A stretch of 64,000 nt of DNA from positions 4,816,501 through 4,880,500 of the forward strand of contig NC_058196.1 of NCBI RefSeq assembly GCF_907165205.1, given 5' to 3'. Each line of letters starts with the position of its first letter. The first letter of the stretch is position 1. The translations under genes and the position numbers were made by a program. Source of the DNA: Coccinella septempunctata. Its lineage: Eukaryota; Arthropoda; Insecta; Coleoptera; Coccinellidae. Under the pieces are notes generated by a model. That model searched no databases. It had not been told where the DNA came from and saw only the letters and a list, made by a program, of their open reading frames with translations. This document shows, one piece after another, positions 1 through 8,871 of this stretch.

Positions 1-679
1 CTAAGAGCTCTAGCTTGTTTAATTTTATTTGTGTTTGCCATTTTCGAACTTATAAATTAACTCTGGAACCCCGAAACGGCACGGCACTGATCAAATCAGC
101 TGTTTCAGGAATGAAATGCGATAAAACACAAAACCTCACAAAAAATGACCAGATTTGTTGTTAGCAGATAAGGCGTGCGAATTTATGTCGCAGTTGAATG
201 ATAATGGAATCAATCGATTTGAAACGAAATTATATTGCAATGAAAACTGTAAAATTGAATTCTAATGAATATCAAATTTATGAAATAAAGAACAGGAAGA
301 AATGCACCTCTAGTTATGCGGAGCGATCCTTGGCACGAATGGACCAATTAATGTCGCGGAAATAATGAAATTTTAGAATTATTTCGATTGTTGAGTGTGC
401 ACTTACCCTTTTTTGCGAGTGGACTGTATTTTCCAATGACGAATTAACATGCGGTGATAATCTACGTATATAGCTTTGCGGCGGTTAATTTCATACTGTC
501 TCCTGTCTCTCTTCTTAAACTCCACATGACACGGCGCACATGTGCAACCCTCAACAAAACCCGCGTGATTCAAAAATGAAAACAAATAAGAAAGAATAAA
601 AGAAAAACTGAGGTGAACTTCTATCCCAGCAAAACAAGACAAAATTAAAAATGATCAAGTGGAAGAGAAAATACCGAAC
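1..679. other. Non-satellite flanking sequence left of the BEL element
   Basis: This stretch resembles neither the satellite nor the Gypsy LTR that lies on the other side of the BEL element. Apart from the possible minus-strand exon listed separately I see no repeat, RNA gene or convincing ORF. It may be the true single-copy flank of the satellite array or a piece of another degenerate element. Confidence 0.5.
407..549 (-). CDS. Possible internal exon of an unrecognised gene
   Basis: On the minus strand an open frame encodes a basic stretch with a Cys-rich start (GCTCAPCHVEF) and a region rich in Arg, Lys and Tyr. It ends in AAGG followed directly by GTAAGTG, a good 5' splice-donor consensus at 406-401. 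Upstream, a long T-rich tract ends in TTGTTGAG, a possible acceptor at 552-550. The frame stays open upstream without a convincing ATG. I do not recognise the protein. The splice signals and composition are suggestive, but a 143-bp frame of this sort can arise by chance. Confidence 0.2.
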
Positions 680-976
680 ACCAGGATTGTGCGAGAAGAC
701 TTAAAAATTGAGAACAACTAAAAGAGGTGAACTTAAATTGAGGTGTTACAAATCACAATGATAGCAGCGCGAAGTTAATTCAACGGAGCTAACAAAGAAT
801 CTTAAGAAAAATATGTAAATGTGTAGGTTTTTCACTTCTGAAAAACACGGAAAGTGGGGCCGCTGCGTCGTTCAACCAGCGCACCGCAGAATCGTGGTAC
901 CATACGTGGCCACCGGAGCTGGTCAGGAGCGTAGGCTAGAGAGAGGTCGGAGGGGGGCTTCGCTCAATTTTTAACA
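680..976 (-). repeat. BEL 3' LTR (left copy)
   Basis: This copy matches 7930-8226 base for base except at one position. On the minus strand it opens TGTTAAAAATTGAGC. A purine-rich segment lies just before it on that strand, as expected for a 3' LTR. Confidence 0.92.
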
Positions 977-987
977 TTCCGCCCGCC
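977..987 (-). promoter_or_regulatory. Polypurine-tract-like primer of the BEL element
   Basis: Read on the minus strand this is GGCGGGCGGAA, immediately upstream of the TGTT that begins the 3' LTR. That is the position where plus-strand synthesis is primed in LTR elements. The two cytosines make it an imperfect polypurine tract. Confidence 0.45.
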
Positions 988-1047
988 ATAAGTAACAGCG
1001 TTAGTTATCGAGATGACTAGAGAGGTTGAAATTCCTTCTTGGTTGCT

Positions 1048-1218
1048 TCATCTGAAGAGATGACTGGTAGAATTGCTTTCTTCGAGATTGGTCGGGTTAG
1101 AGTGGACGTGGAGGTCTTGAGGGGACCCTGGGTGCATGGTCATTACTCGCCCTAATGGCAGCTTACAAAGAGGTATTCGCTCGTCGGTGATGAAAAAGGG
1201 ACGAGATGGTCTGACACG
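1048..1218 (-). pseudogene. BEL integrase C-terminal remnant
   Basis: A minus-strand frame of 56 codons plus stop contains ITDERIPLCKLPLGRV followed by an MHPG motif. This matches the conserved post-catalytic segment of BEL/Pao integrases (typically a D-E/D-R-L-P-P ... W-P/K-L-G-R-V block before the C-terminus). It ends at TGA (1050-1048). It is separated from the integrase zinc-finger part at 2584-2785 by the solo LTR, and the D,D,E catalytic core that should lie between the two pieces is not present on either side. This is a fragment, not a functional gene. Confidence 0.75.
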
Positions 1219-1222
1219 TTGT

Positions 1223-1260
1223 GATGAACCCCAGTTTTCTGAGGAAAATTGGAGTTCATC
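1223..1260 (+). other. Hairpin at the start of the solo LTR
   Basis: Two 17-bp arms (1223-1239 and 1244-1260) pair with two mismatches around a 4-base loop. The structure sits three bases from the LTR terminus. The Gypsy 3' LTR has an analogous hairpin at 12347-12373. Confidence 0.7.
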
Positions 1261-1513
1261 TTAGTGCATTTTTTCGTTTTGGATTTCCGTCTTTGAAAAT
1301 ATTTTAATTCTCGAATATTCCGTACGTTCATTCCGACAGGCAGAGTAAATGTAAAAAAACCGCTTATCTGTATTTCATATTGTTTTTCTTACATGCCGCT
1401 GAAGATTTCGACGTTTTTCATCTGTTGATGTGCGATAAACCGGAGCTGACGACGTTTTTCATTCTTGTCGCATTCTGGAATTTTCAGATTTTTACCGTGA
1501 GAGGGGATATGCC

Positions 1514-1521
1514 TATAAAAG
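1514..1521 (+). promoter_or_regulatory. TATA box of the solo LTR
   Basis: TATAAAAG lies inside the U3-like part of the LTR, about 30 bp upstream of a run of five ttttcgac octamers (1546-1585) in the likely transcription start area. This is the only strong TATA consensus I noted in the LTR. Confidence 0.5.
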
Positions 1522-1545
1522 CAAATTTTCCCCCGCGACGGTCAC

Positions 1546-1585
1546 TTTTCGACTTTTCGACTTTTCGACTTTTCGACTTTTCGAC
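1546..1585 (+). repeat. Five tandem copies of an 8-bp unit (ttttcgac)
   Basis: Five perfect consecutive octamers lie just downstream of the TATA box of the solo LTR. Nearby ttcagttctt motifs recur, so the whole stretch looks internally repetitive. Confidence 0.9.
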
Positions 1586-1943
1586 TGTTACTTCAGTTCT
1601 TCGGCTGACTTTTGAATTTTACTTCAGTTCTTTCACTTCGCTTCAGTATTTTCGATTTTTCGCTTTCTAACGTGGTGACTTCTGTTATAGATTCAGTTAA
1701 TTTTCGGCATTTCTTTCGCCGTTGCAGAATAATCATTTTGTGTTTGCATCAGTGCTTAGAGTTAATTTTTTTAGTTTTTCTTTTAAATCCTTTGAGTTTC
1801 GAGTGCTTGAAACAAAGGAGGTAGGTCCCCGTCTGTACCGTTCAGTTTCTTTGTTAGACCTACGCCGTTACTTCTTTAACTTTGACACTGCTGTACTGTA
1901 TCGTTTTCTGTTGTAGTTTATCGTTCTTTACCCTGTTGCGCGA

Positions 1944-2280
1944 AATAGACATTTTCTTCGCTGTCAGTCATGGCGTGCTATAACCCTTGGGGCAGCGAAT
2001 AAAAGTCTCGAACAGGTCCGCCCTAGCCCTTGGGGTACGGAAGGGAAAGTTCCGTCAACCCCCCCTGTCCGCGTTGCGCGTCATAAGTGTTAAATCCGAA
2101 ATCTCTTCTTTTCTGTCAGTCATGGCGTGCTATAACCCTTGGGGCAGAGAATAAGAGATACCGCACGTAGTCAGTGAAATCCCGTAGTTGCGTTAAAAAT
2201 AGACATTTTCTTCGCTGTCAGTCATGGCGTGCTATAACCCTTGGGGCAGCGAATAAAAGTCTCGAACAGATCCGCCCTTA
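1944..2280 (+). repeat. Three copies of an ~80-bp motif within the solo LTR
   Basis: A unit with the core tgtcagtcatggcgtgctat, followed by aacccttggggcag, occurs around 1962, 2113 and 2216. The first and third copies are nearly identical over about 80 bp (roughly 1944-2024 and 2198-2280) and include an AATAAAAG. The middle copy is shorter, about 44 bp. The role is unknown; they may be repeated U3/R regulatory modules. Confidence 0.85.
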
Positions 2281-2583
2281 TTGTGTTTCATTTCCGGAGA
2301 AATACAACTACATACCGATACCGTATAGCAAGTCCTTAGCATTCGTCAGTTCTGGTTGGCGCATTTTTATTGAACCGTTAATTTTTCACTACACCCGGTA
2401 TAAATTTCATAAAGTGCTCGTGACCGGATAAGATTTCCCGAATGTATTTTCACTGATAGAATCACTCATATTTTATATCACACATATCTCCCTTGTACAT
2501 ATAATTAGTTTCCGAAGGTGTGAATAAACTTTTACATAATTCGAATTTGACTTCTTCGTTGTCGCTACCACCCTAGACAACAT

Positions 2584-2785
2584 CGAGCTCTGTCTCCGGC
2601 TAGCAGCTACTCTGGTAGGTTTGCTATTCTTCCTATTGAAAAGAATAGCTGGCGCTCGAGATTAAGGCTTGTTGAGCTCTTATACCTCGTTGCCTTGCAC
2701 ATATAACACACTTCAGGATGTGGGATTTCACTGGGGCTCTTCTTCCAATGATCCAATATTGTTGTCGGATGGTGGACAGTGTGAG
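2584..2785 (-). pseudogene. BEL integrase zinc-finger region downstream of the stop codon
   Basis: Reading past the TAA at 2788-2786 in the same frame gives LTLSTIRQQYWIIGRR and then KCVICARQRG, the second half of the His-His-Cys-Cys zinc-binding domain of BEL/Pao integrases. The two His (H1008 and H1013 of the upstream reading frame) lie before the stop and the Cys pair after it. The frame then degenerates (further stops near 2640-2600) until the solo LTR begins. Confidence 0.8.
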
Positions 2786-5700
2786 TTATGTACCTCCATG
2801 GAGTGTTCGTTTGTGAGCAGAATCTATAATCAGAGAAGTCAATTGAGGAGCTCGAGGAATTTTTGCAGGATGCTTGCTATCTGGGTCTAATAGAGCGTTG
2901 GTGATTCGTCCGCCTACACGAATGACACCTTCATGGTCGATGAACGCCGTGAGTCTACTGAACACATGTGAGGATGACAGAGCAGTACCATTTTGAAGAG
3001 CCTTGAGTTCTTGAGGAAAATACACTTGTTGAGTAGCCTTGATCCAATAAATCCTTGATTTTTCCAAGTCAGTTGAGGTGAGCGGAGTTGAGAAGTTCAG
3101 AGTTGAGGAGTGTCTGAGTCGGGCGAGGACTCTTAAACAGAGAGAGGTGATTCTTAACAGTTCATTGAGAGAAGAATACCTGTATATAAGATCCCACGAG
3201 TAGTCTTGAGTTACGGCCGTGAGGAGGTTCTTGGTGGGCCTTGCTTCAGATTCGGGGACAATTGTTGTTGCCGGCTGACGATTGGGCCAGGAATCTGGTG
3301 ACTTGGAAATCCATGGTGGTCCCGTCCACCATAGAGTGCTGTTCAGTAGTTGAGATGACGAGAAGCCACAAGAAGCACTGTCCGCTGGATTTTCCTTGCC
3401 GGAAACGTATCTCCATTGCGCAGTTGGAGTTAGGTCTTGGATGAGCTCTACCCTGTTTCGAACAAAGTCCTTCCAGCGTGCTGGGTGAGATGTGATCCAC
3501 GTGAGAGAGACTGTTGAGTCCGTCCACAAAGTCGTTGAGTGTATCTGTGTATCTAAAACACGATGAGCATAATTAGTTAACCTGGCCAGGATGAGAGATG
3601 CTGTGAGTTCGAGTCGCGGGATTGTGAGGCGTTTCAAAGGCGTTACTTTTGTTTTCGAGCAGAGCAATGTGACTTTGGATCCTGTGGACGGTGAGCGGAC
3701 TACGAGATAGAGGACTGCTGCCATGGCAAGTTGAGGAGCATCAGAGAAGCCGTGAAGTTCTATGGTAGCATTTTCTTGGGTGCCTACCCAGCGAGGTGCT
3801 CGTACATTGATCAATGATTTGAGATCTTCTCTGATGTTACACCATCTTTCTGTGAGTTGAGGTGACAGTGGTTCGTCCCATGACAGTTTTTGGAGCCAAA
3901 GTTCCTGCAACAACATTTTGGCCCTGATCGTGACAGGGGATACTAAACCAAGTGGATCAAAGAGTTGAGCGATATGAGATAACATAGTACGTTTAGTTAC
4001 CACAGACCCAGATGAGCTTGAGTTGATCTTGAATGAGAAGTTATCCTCTTGAGGATACCAGAGTAGGCCTAGAAGTATCGTTGAAGTAGGACAGTCGTCA
4101 AATGAGATCGGCGATGGTATCATTTCTTCCTCGGTTACCATCTTGAGCGTACTAGGAGAGTTCGATTGCCACTTTGCTAAGGGGAGGCCGCCCGCCATGC
4201 AGAGATTCTTGAGGTCGATAGCGATTTCTAAGAGTTCTTCTTTCATGTCTGCACCACCATATATATCATCAACATAGCGACCTTTGGTGAGTGGTGGAAT
4301 GGCGAGTGGATACTTGTGACCTTCATCTTCGATGAGTTGGAGGAGGACTCGAATGGCCAAGAAAGGAGCAGCCTTGGTTCCATAGGTGACGGTGGTGAGG
4401 TGGTACGTCGCTATCTCATCTTCTGAGTTTCGCCAGAGAATGCATTGGAGATCCCAATCGTCTGGATGCACCATGATCTGTCTGTACATCTTCGTGATGT
4501 CTGTGGAAAACACAAATTTAAAGCGACGTACCCAGAACAATACATCAATCACATCTAACTGAAGTTTCGCTCCTGTGTGCATGATGTCGTTCAGTGAGAG
4601 GCCTGTTGAGGTGGGACTGGAACCATTGAAAACTACTCGCAATTTGGTAGAGGAGCTGTACGGTTTGAGAATTCCATGATGCGGCAAATAGTATCTGGGA
4701 TGCGAGATGTCTGAGGGAGCCTTCTTCATGTGCTCGAGTTGTTCATATTCAGTGAGGAAGTCCTTGTAGAGCTGGCAATATTCTTGGTTTCCCTCGAACT
4801 TGCGAAATTGTCCTTGGAGGCATCGGAAGGCACGCTGTCTGGAAGATCCCAAAAGATTAGAAGATGATTTTAATGGGAGTCTTACCATGTATCGTCCAGA
4901 AGGAAGTCGAGAGAGAGTGGTCTTGAGGTGGTCTTCACATTCCTGCTCGTCAGCAGTGAGGTGACTTACGGAGGTGGACTTGACTTCTTCTTGTTCCCAG
5001 AACTTTTCGAGAAAGCTTTGAAGGTCAGATTCTTGAGTGGCATGGTATTGAGGAGACACACTTGAGCAGACTTCTTGATGAGGGCATATTGGACCTAGGA
5101 CCAACCATCCAAAGATCGAGAGCTGAGCTGTTTGAGTTGACCCATCTGGCCCTTGTCGGAGTTGAGGAAGAATGATGGAACCATAGACATCAGCACCCAA
5201 TATGATGTCGATTGGCCTTGAGGTGTAGAACTCTGGATCGGCGAGCTTCAAATTGTCAAGGTGTGGCAAACGTGGTCGTGTGCAACAATTGAAAGATGGT
5301 AGATTAGTAAATGGAGATGACAAGATATGAGCATTTATATTCACGGTTTTGTGATTGTGAAGAGATTTCAGTGTGATCAGTACTGATCCTCTTGATCTTG
5401 AGGCGGCTCCACCAATTCCAACGATGGTGACTTTGGATTGGCTTCGAGGAAGGCTGAGCTGTCTTGAGAAGTCTTCAGAGATGAACGAGAGTTCCGATCC
5501 AGATTCGATGAGGAGTCTTGCGTTGTACGAGATGACTGGTGTGATGAGCATTCGATAATGAGATGAGCTGTCTTCGAGGGGTTTTGATGACTGCCTGAGC
5601 ACTTTAGGCCCTTTTCGAGGTGACTGGCTTGGCTTCGCTGGTCTTTTGAGTTGGCTTGGATGAGAAGGCTTGAGGTGACTTTGGTGAGACGACTCGGCTG

Positions 5701-5836
5701 AGGGGGTCGTGTAGCCGTTTTGGCCTTTAAATGAGAAGGCTATTTTTGAGCAGATCTTAGAGGAGACTTTGGAAGAGGCGACATTAGAGACGGCATAGTG
5801 AGAGTACGAAGATTTCGGTCTAGAGCTGGGTCTCAT
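2786..5836 (-). pseudogene. pol: BEL/Pao Pol: protease, reverse transcriptase, RNase H, start of integrase
   Basis: This 1,016-codon frame starts at an ATG at 5836. The frame is also open for some codons further upstream, so the start is not certain. Domains in order: a Ser/Lys-rich leader (1-95); an A17-type aspartic protease near 105-250 with LLIESGSELSF, where the usual catalytic Asp is Glu (E111); and BEL reverse transcriptase with FSTDITKMYRQI (D446) and YVDD (D523, D524). BEL-type RNase H follows, with GFSDAP, an IPRLELTA motif, WTDSTV and KENPAD. The frame ends in the integrase zinc finger (H1008, H1013) at a TAA. Pol makes the DNA copy of the element in cytoplasmic particles and integrates it. 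Family identity is secure. The RT and RNase H motifs look intact, but integrase is truncated by the stop and lacks its core, so this copy cannot supply integration. Confidence 0.93.
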
Positions 5837-5879
5837 AATAGAAACGAGGACTTGTTTGAGACGAACATTGAGGGGTCGA

Positions 5880-6060
5880 GAAGATCTTATCGCAAAGAGC
5901 AGCCAAGAGAAGATGTTTGTCCTCGTATTTAGAAATGAGACTTCCCCAAGCTATATGAAGTGAGGTGTGCCAGTGAGAGCCAAGCGTCAGATCTACTTCA
6001 GAGGAGTCGACTGAAGAGAAGATCTAAGGTAATGGAGGCGTTCAGCATTAGAAATTGAGG
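5880..6060 (-). pseudogene. gag: Degenerate BEL Gag fragment
   Basis: On the minus strand around 6051-5960 one frame reads NAERLHYLRSSLQSTPLK and then continues through three stop codons with RLALTGTPHF. A second frame near 5955-5880 continues with a GSLISKYEDKHLLLAAL-like stretch. This is the pattern of the DUF1759 Gag domain of BEL/Pao elements (YL-SSL ... AW--L---Y). Three in-frame stops and at least one frameshift make it non-functional. Only about 130 codons separate it from the protease, and I see no Gag zinc knuckles, so part of Gag has probably been deleted as well. Confidence 0.65.
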
Positions 6061-7929
6061 AGTTCAATTACTTGAGTAGTCGCCAGAGAAGACTGGTAAT
6101 GAGATGTCTGAGCAGACGAGGACGAAGCAACCGGTTGAGATGGCGTTTGAGGTGGCTCGAGAGACTCCTTGAGATGACGAATGCTTGTGGAGATTAAGGC
6201 ATGAGCAGGCTTATTGAGAAAGAATTTATTTTACTCAAAGTATTCTTGGTCGAGGTGCACAATTTCATGAGAGGGCAGAGAAGACAAATATGATTAGTGA
6301 ACGATGATAAACTTCCAACTCAATTATCCGGCCCGAAGGACCAAATGTTAAAAAATCGAGGGTGTTATGATTTTTAATTAAAGAGTAGTGGACTGTATTA
6401 AAAGATAATTGAGTTGGAGATGGTATAAAAACATTTATTAAGTATCGTTCACAATCATAAAATGAATATGTCACCTGCATGAAGCTAATACAGTAAAAGC
6501 AACTAATATTAACCACATCTATAAACTCAGAGAGACAATATCCAATTAAAAACAAGAGATGGTCCAGAGCAGTTCAAATGAGAAGTCACTTGATGTCAGA
6601 CTTAGACGTTGAGGAGTTCAATAAATTCAATATCAACACAACGGTTACACAGTGATAGGGCAATCAATTGAAAATTGATTGCGAGAGCCTCCTTTTTCTA
6701 TCAGAAAACGCGAAGGTTAGAATACTGAATTTTAAAGAGAAGACGCGAGAGTACAGAGAAATAGGCCCGAGGTGAAACTGCAATGTCTAAGTCTGATCAT
6801 CAACGAGAAATCGATACATTAAATTTGAGTTCAAATAATGTTAATGTAAGTATGAGCAGAACAAGAGTAGCACAAGTTAAATGAGAAGCACAGAATTAAT
6901 GAATTTGAGAAGCACTAGAATATTAAAAATAATATGAAAAGGGCAATAAATTCTAATTAAATGAGAAGTTCGATAATAATTAATTAAATGAAAAGGACAA
7001 TCATAATTAATATGAGGAGAACATAGTATAATTCATACACATTGAGATGATCTTGAAGAGTGCAAAAATTTATCAATGAATTCAGCATTTACAGAGACGA
7101 ACTGCTTACAAGTAAGCACGATTAGAACGTTCATCAGAAAAATAGAAGAAACAATTGATAAATTAAGAGAAGTCATGAGAGTACTGAGTTGAATAAATCT
7201 CTAATCGTAGATTTTGAGATGTGCTGAAGGCTGAGAAAACTAACATGCATGTTGAGTCCGATGAATGAATATAGAAGAGAAACAATGAGAGTACATATTA
7301 TAAAGAGTAGACCATACCAAGTGAGTAGACATGAGTGTTCGAGCAGACTTTCCAGGGTGGAGTCTAGGTCGAGGTGTATCGAGCATTATCACTGATCGCT
7401 TAACGAAACTTGAGGTGTGCATATCCTGTTCTGAGGAAAACAGCTACGTCCAGGGTCCACCCTGGAGAATATGACGATTCATTCATCTGAAACTCAACAC
7501 CATGAATTAGTCATATGTATAAGAGGTGATCATACGAGTTGTTATAAAACTGATAAAACTGATTCTAATAATAAAGAGTGTTACGAGAAGACAGGAAATC
7601 AGATATCAATTTTATAGAGATGAACTTGAGAAGTTTCAATCCTGGTGCTACATACCCATTTTCATGTGAGAAGATCTAGAGATGTCTGAAAATCTATATA
7701 AATTATGAAATATAATAAAATATATAGTTATGAGAAGACAATAGTTCGAGTTGAGTTGAGTAGACATTTCAAATGAGCAGTGCTAGCAAGGATTCGGAAT
7801 CTATTTCTAGATTCTGAATCTCTTGCACGTGGACTTAATTTCTTCAGAGTGAAATGGTCATGAAAATGGTGTAATTTATAATTTTGAGCAGTCTGAGAGT
7901 ACGTTACCTTACGAGATGAACAATTTAGA
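6061..7929. other. AT-rich BEL 5' interior with no recognisable gene
   Basis: This should hold the 5' leader and N-terminal Gag, but I recognise no domain in it on either strand. It is AT-rich and conspicuously rich in the plus-strand word TGAG. A perfect hairpin with 9-bp arms and a 3-base loop lies at 6661-6681, and a 12-bp-arm hairpin with one mismatch at 7791-7820. Short open frames (for example near 6265-6555 and 7728-7967, minus) have no visible motif and look like chance. Confidence 0.6.
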
Positions 7930-8226
7930 ACCAGGATTGTGCGAGAAGACTTAAAAATTGAGAACAACTAAAAGAGGTGAACTTAAATTGAGGTGTTACA
8001 AATCACAATGATAGCAGCGCGAAGTTAATTCAACGGAGCTAACAAAGAATCTTAAGAAAAATATGTAAATGTGTAGGTTTTTCACTTCTGAAAAACACGG
8101 AAAGTGGGGCCGCTGCGTCGTTCAACCAGCGCACCGCAGAATCGTGGTACCATACGTGGCCACCGGAGCTGGTCAGGAGCGTAGGCTAGAGAGAGGTAGG
8201 AGGGGGGCTTCGCTCAATTTTTAACA
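7930..8226 (-). repeat. BEL 5' LTR (right copy)
   Basis: This is the 297-bp partner of 680-976, with one mismatch. Its outer edge (8226/8227) is exactly where the truncated Gypsy LTR begins. Confidence 0.92.
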
Positions 8227-8674
8227 TACCGTCTATTTCAACCTTATTTTCCTGGAGAGACCGTTTTTCATCAGCCGACCCCACACTGTCCAGGACGCCG
8301 GTTGACATCAATATTTGTTGAGAATTGTACATTTCTGTATATAATTTAATCCAGTAGGAATAAAGGACTAAACATTTATTTTGTTGCCAGTTATTTTTGC
8401 CAGTGAGAGACAGTTCCCTAAATCAGTTAGAAGTAGATTTTCGTCAGAAGAGGTAGGTACTCTTTTTGAACGATTAAAAACCGTCAGAAAGCAGAGACAA
8501 AGAAGACGCTACCACCCTAGTTTTCACTGCTACCCTTCTCCACTGATCATTCAAGTCTACCCGGGCTCTCTAATTTTTGGAGATTCTGTGAGAGACGTGG
8601 GGTTCCACTGATTGCTCCACTGGCGCCCGAGCAAAGGTAAGGAGCGTCCAGGGTGAGAGAAAAAGCCCATCACA
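8227..8674 (+). repeat. Gypsy 5' LTR, missing about its first 1.08 kb
   Basis: This aligns with 13429-13882 of the 3' LTR. It contains a TATA-like tatataat near 8337, AATAAA at 8359-8364, and ends ...CATCACA. Homology starts at taccg precisely at the BEL border; the upstream 1,083 bp present in the 3' LTR are absent. Confidence 0.9.
8621..8642 (+). promoter_or_regulatory. Second primer-binding-site-like motif inside U5, with splice donor
   Basis: tggcgcccgagcaaagg repeats the first 13 bases of the real primer-binding site 56 bp further on. It lies inside the LTR, because it also appears in the 3' LTR at 13823. It runs straight into AAAGGTAAGG, a strong 5' splice-donor consensus with the GT at 8637-8638. 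This looks like an older primer site now included in U5. Confidence 0.7.
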
Positions 8675-8676
8675 TC

Positions 8677-8694
8677 TGGCGCCCGAGCAGGGAC
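8677..8694 (+). promoter_or_regulatory. Primer-binding site, tRNA-Lys type
   Basis: tggcgcccgagcagggac starts two bases after the end of the 5' LTR. From memory it differs at one position from the 18-base site complementary to the 3' end of tRNA-Lys (the UUU-anticodon isoacceptor) used by several retroelements. It is where minus-strand DNA synthesis would begin. Confidence 0.85.
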
Positions 8695-8871
8695 TTCTGC
8701 TGTTCTGTGAGTAGTTCCTGTTACCGTTACCGTCCGTACCGTTTCTTTATTTTTTTTCTTTTCGAACCAAAATACTCTACACTGGCAAATTGGTAACCGT
8801 TCTTTATTTCTTGTATATACCCATACAGTACATATTGTAAATATTTCTTCTGAGTTTCTGGTGCCGTAAAA
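8695..8871 (+). other. Gypsy untranslated leader
   Basis: This short non-coding leader lies between the primer-binding site and the ATG of the long ORF. It contains a cluster of accg words around 8722-8741 and no other recognisable signal. Confidence 0.7.

Larger units (their letters stand above)
1220..2579 (+). mobile_element. Solo LTR of a Gypsy-like element inside the BEL integrase region
   Basis: This is a 1,360-bp segment starting TGTGATG and ending CCTAGACA, with TG...CA termini. It is flanked by acgt (1216-1219) and acat (2580-2583), a 4-bp target duplication with one mismatch. It interrupts recognisable BEL integrase sequence on both sides. It has a TATAAAAG at 1514-1521 and an AATAAA near 2523, in LTR-like order. 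Its first 40 bp form a hairpin, as does the start of the Gypsy 3' LTR at 12346. Its last bases share a 14-bp string (cgctaccaccctag, 2563-2576) with the Gypsy LTR (8507-8520). It contains no coding sequence, so a full element probably collapsed to one LTR by recombination. Confidence 0.72.
680..8226 (-). mobile_element. BEL/Pao LTR retrotransposon, defective, with nested solo LTR
   Basis: Two 297-bp direct repeats (680-976 and 7930-8226) bound an interior that encodes, on the minus strand, a degenerate BEL Gag, a long Pol with aspartic protease, reverse transcriptase and RNase H, and a broken integrase. I found one difference between the LTRs (c to a within the gaggtcggagg / gaggtaggagg stretch), so the copy inserted recently. 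The LTR begins TGTT on the minus strand, as in BEL elements. Both flanks carry taccg (672-676 and 8227-8231), a possible 5-bp target duplication, but on the left three extra bases (aac) separate it from the shared repeat. No clear primer-binding site is visible left of 7930. Confidence 0.9.

Noticed and set aside
1380..1916. Three overlapping T-rich plus-strand frames in the solo LTR
   Set aside because: They consist of Phe/Ser/Leu-rich low-complexity translation of the TATA and octamer region, with no motif; the region is better explained as LTR.
672..8231. taccg as a firm target duplication of the BEL element
   Set aside because: The left copy is separated by three extra bases from the shared LTR sequence and the outer flanks do not belong together, so it is kept only as a possibility.
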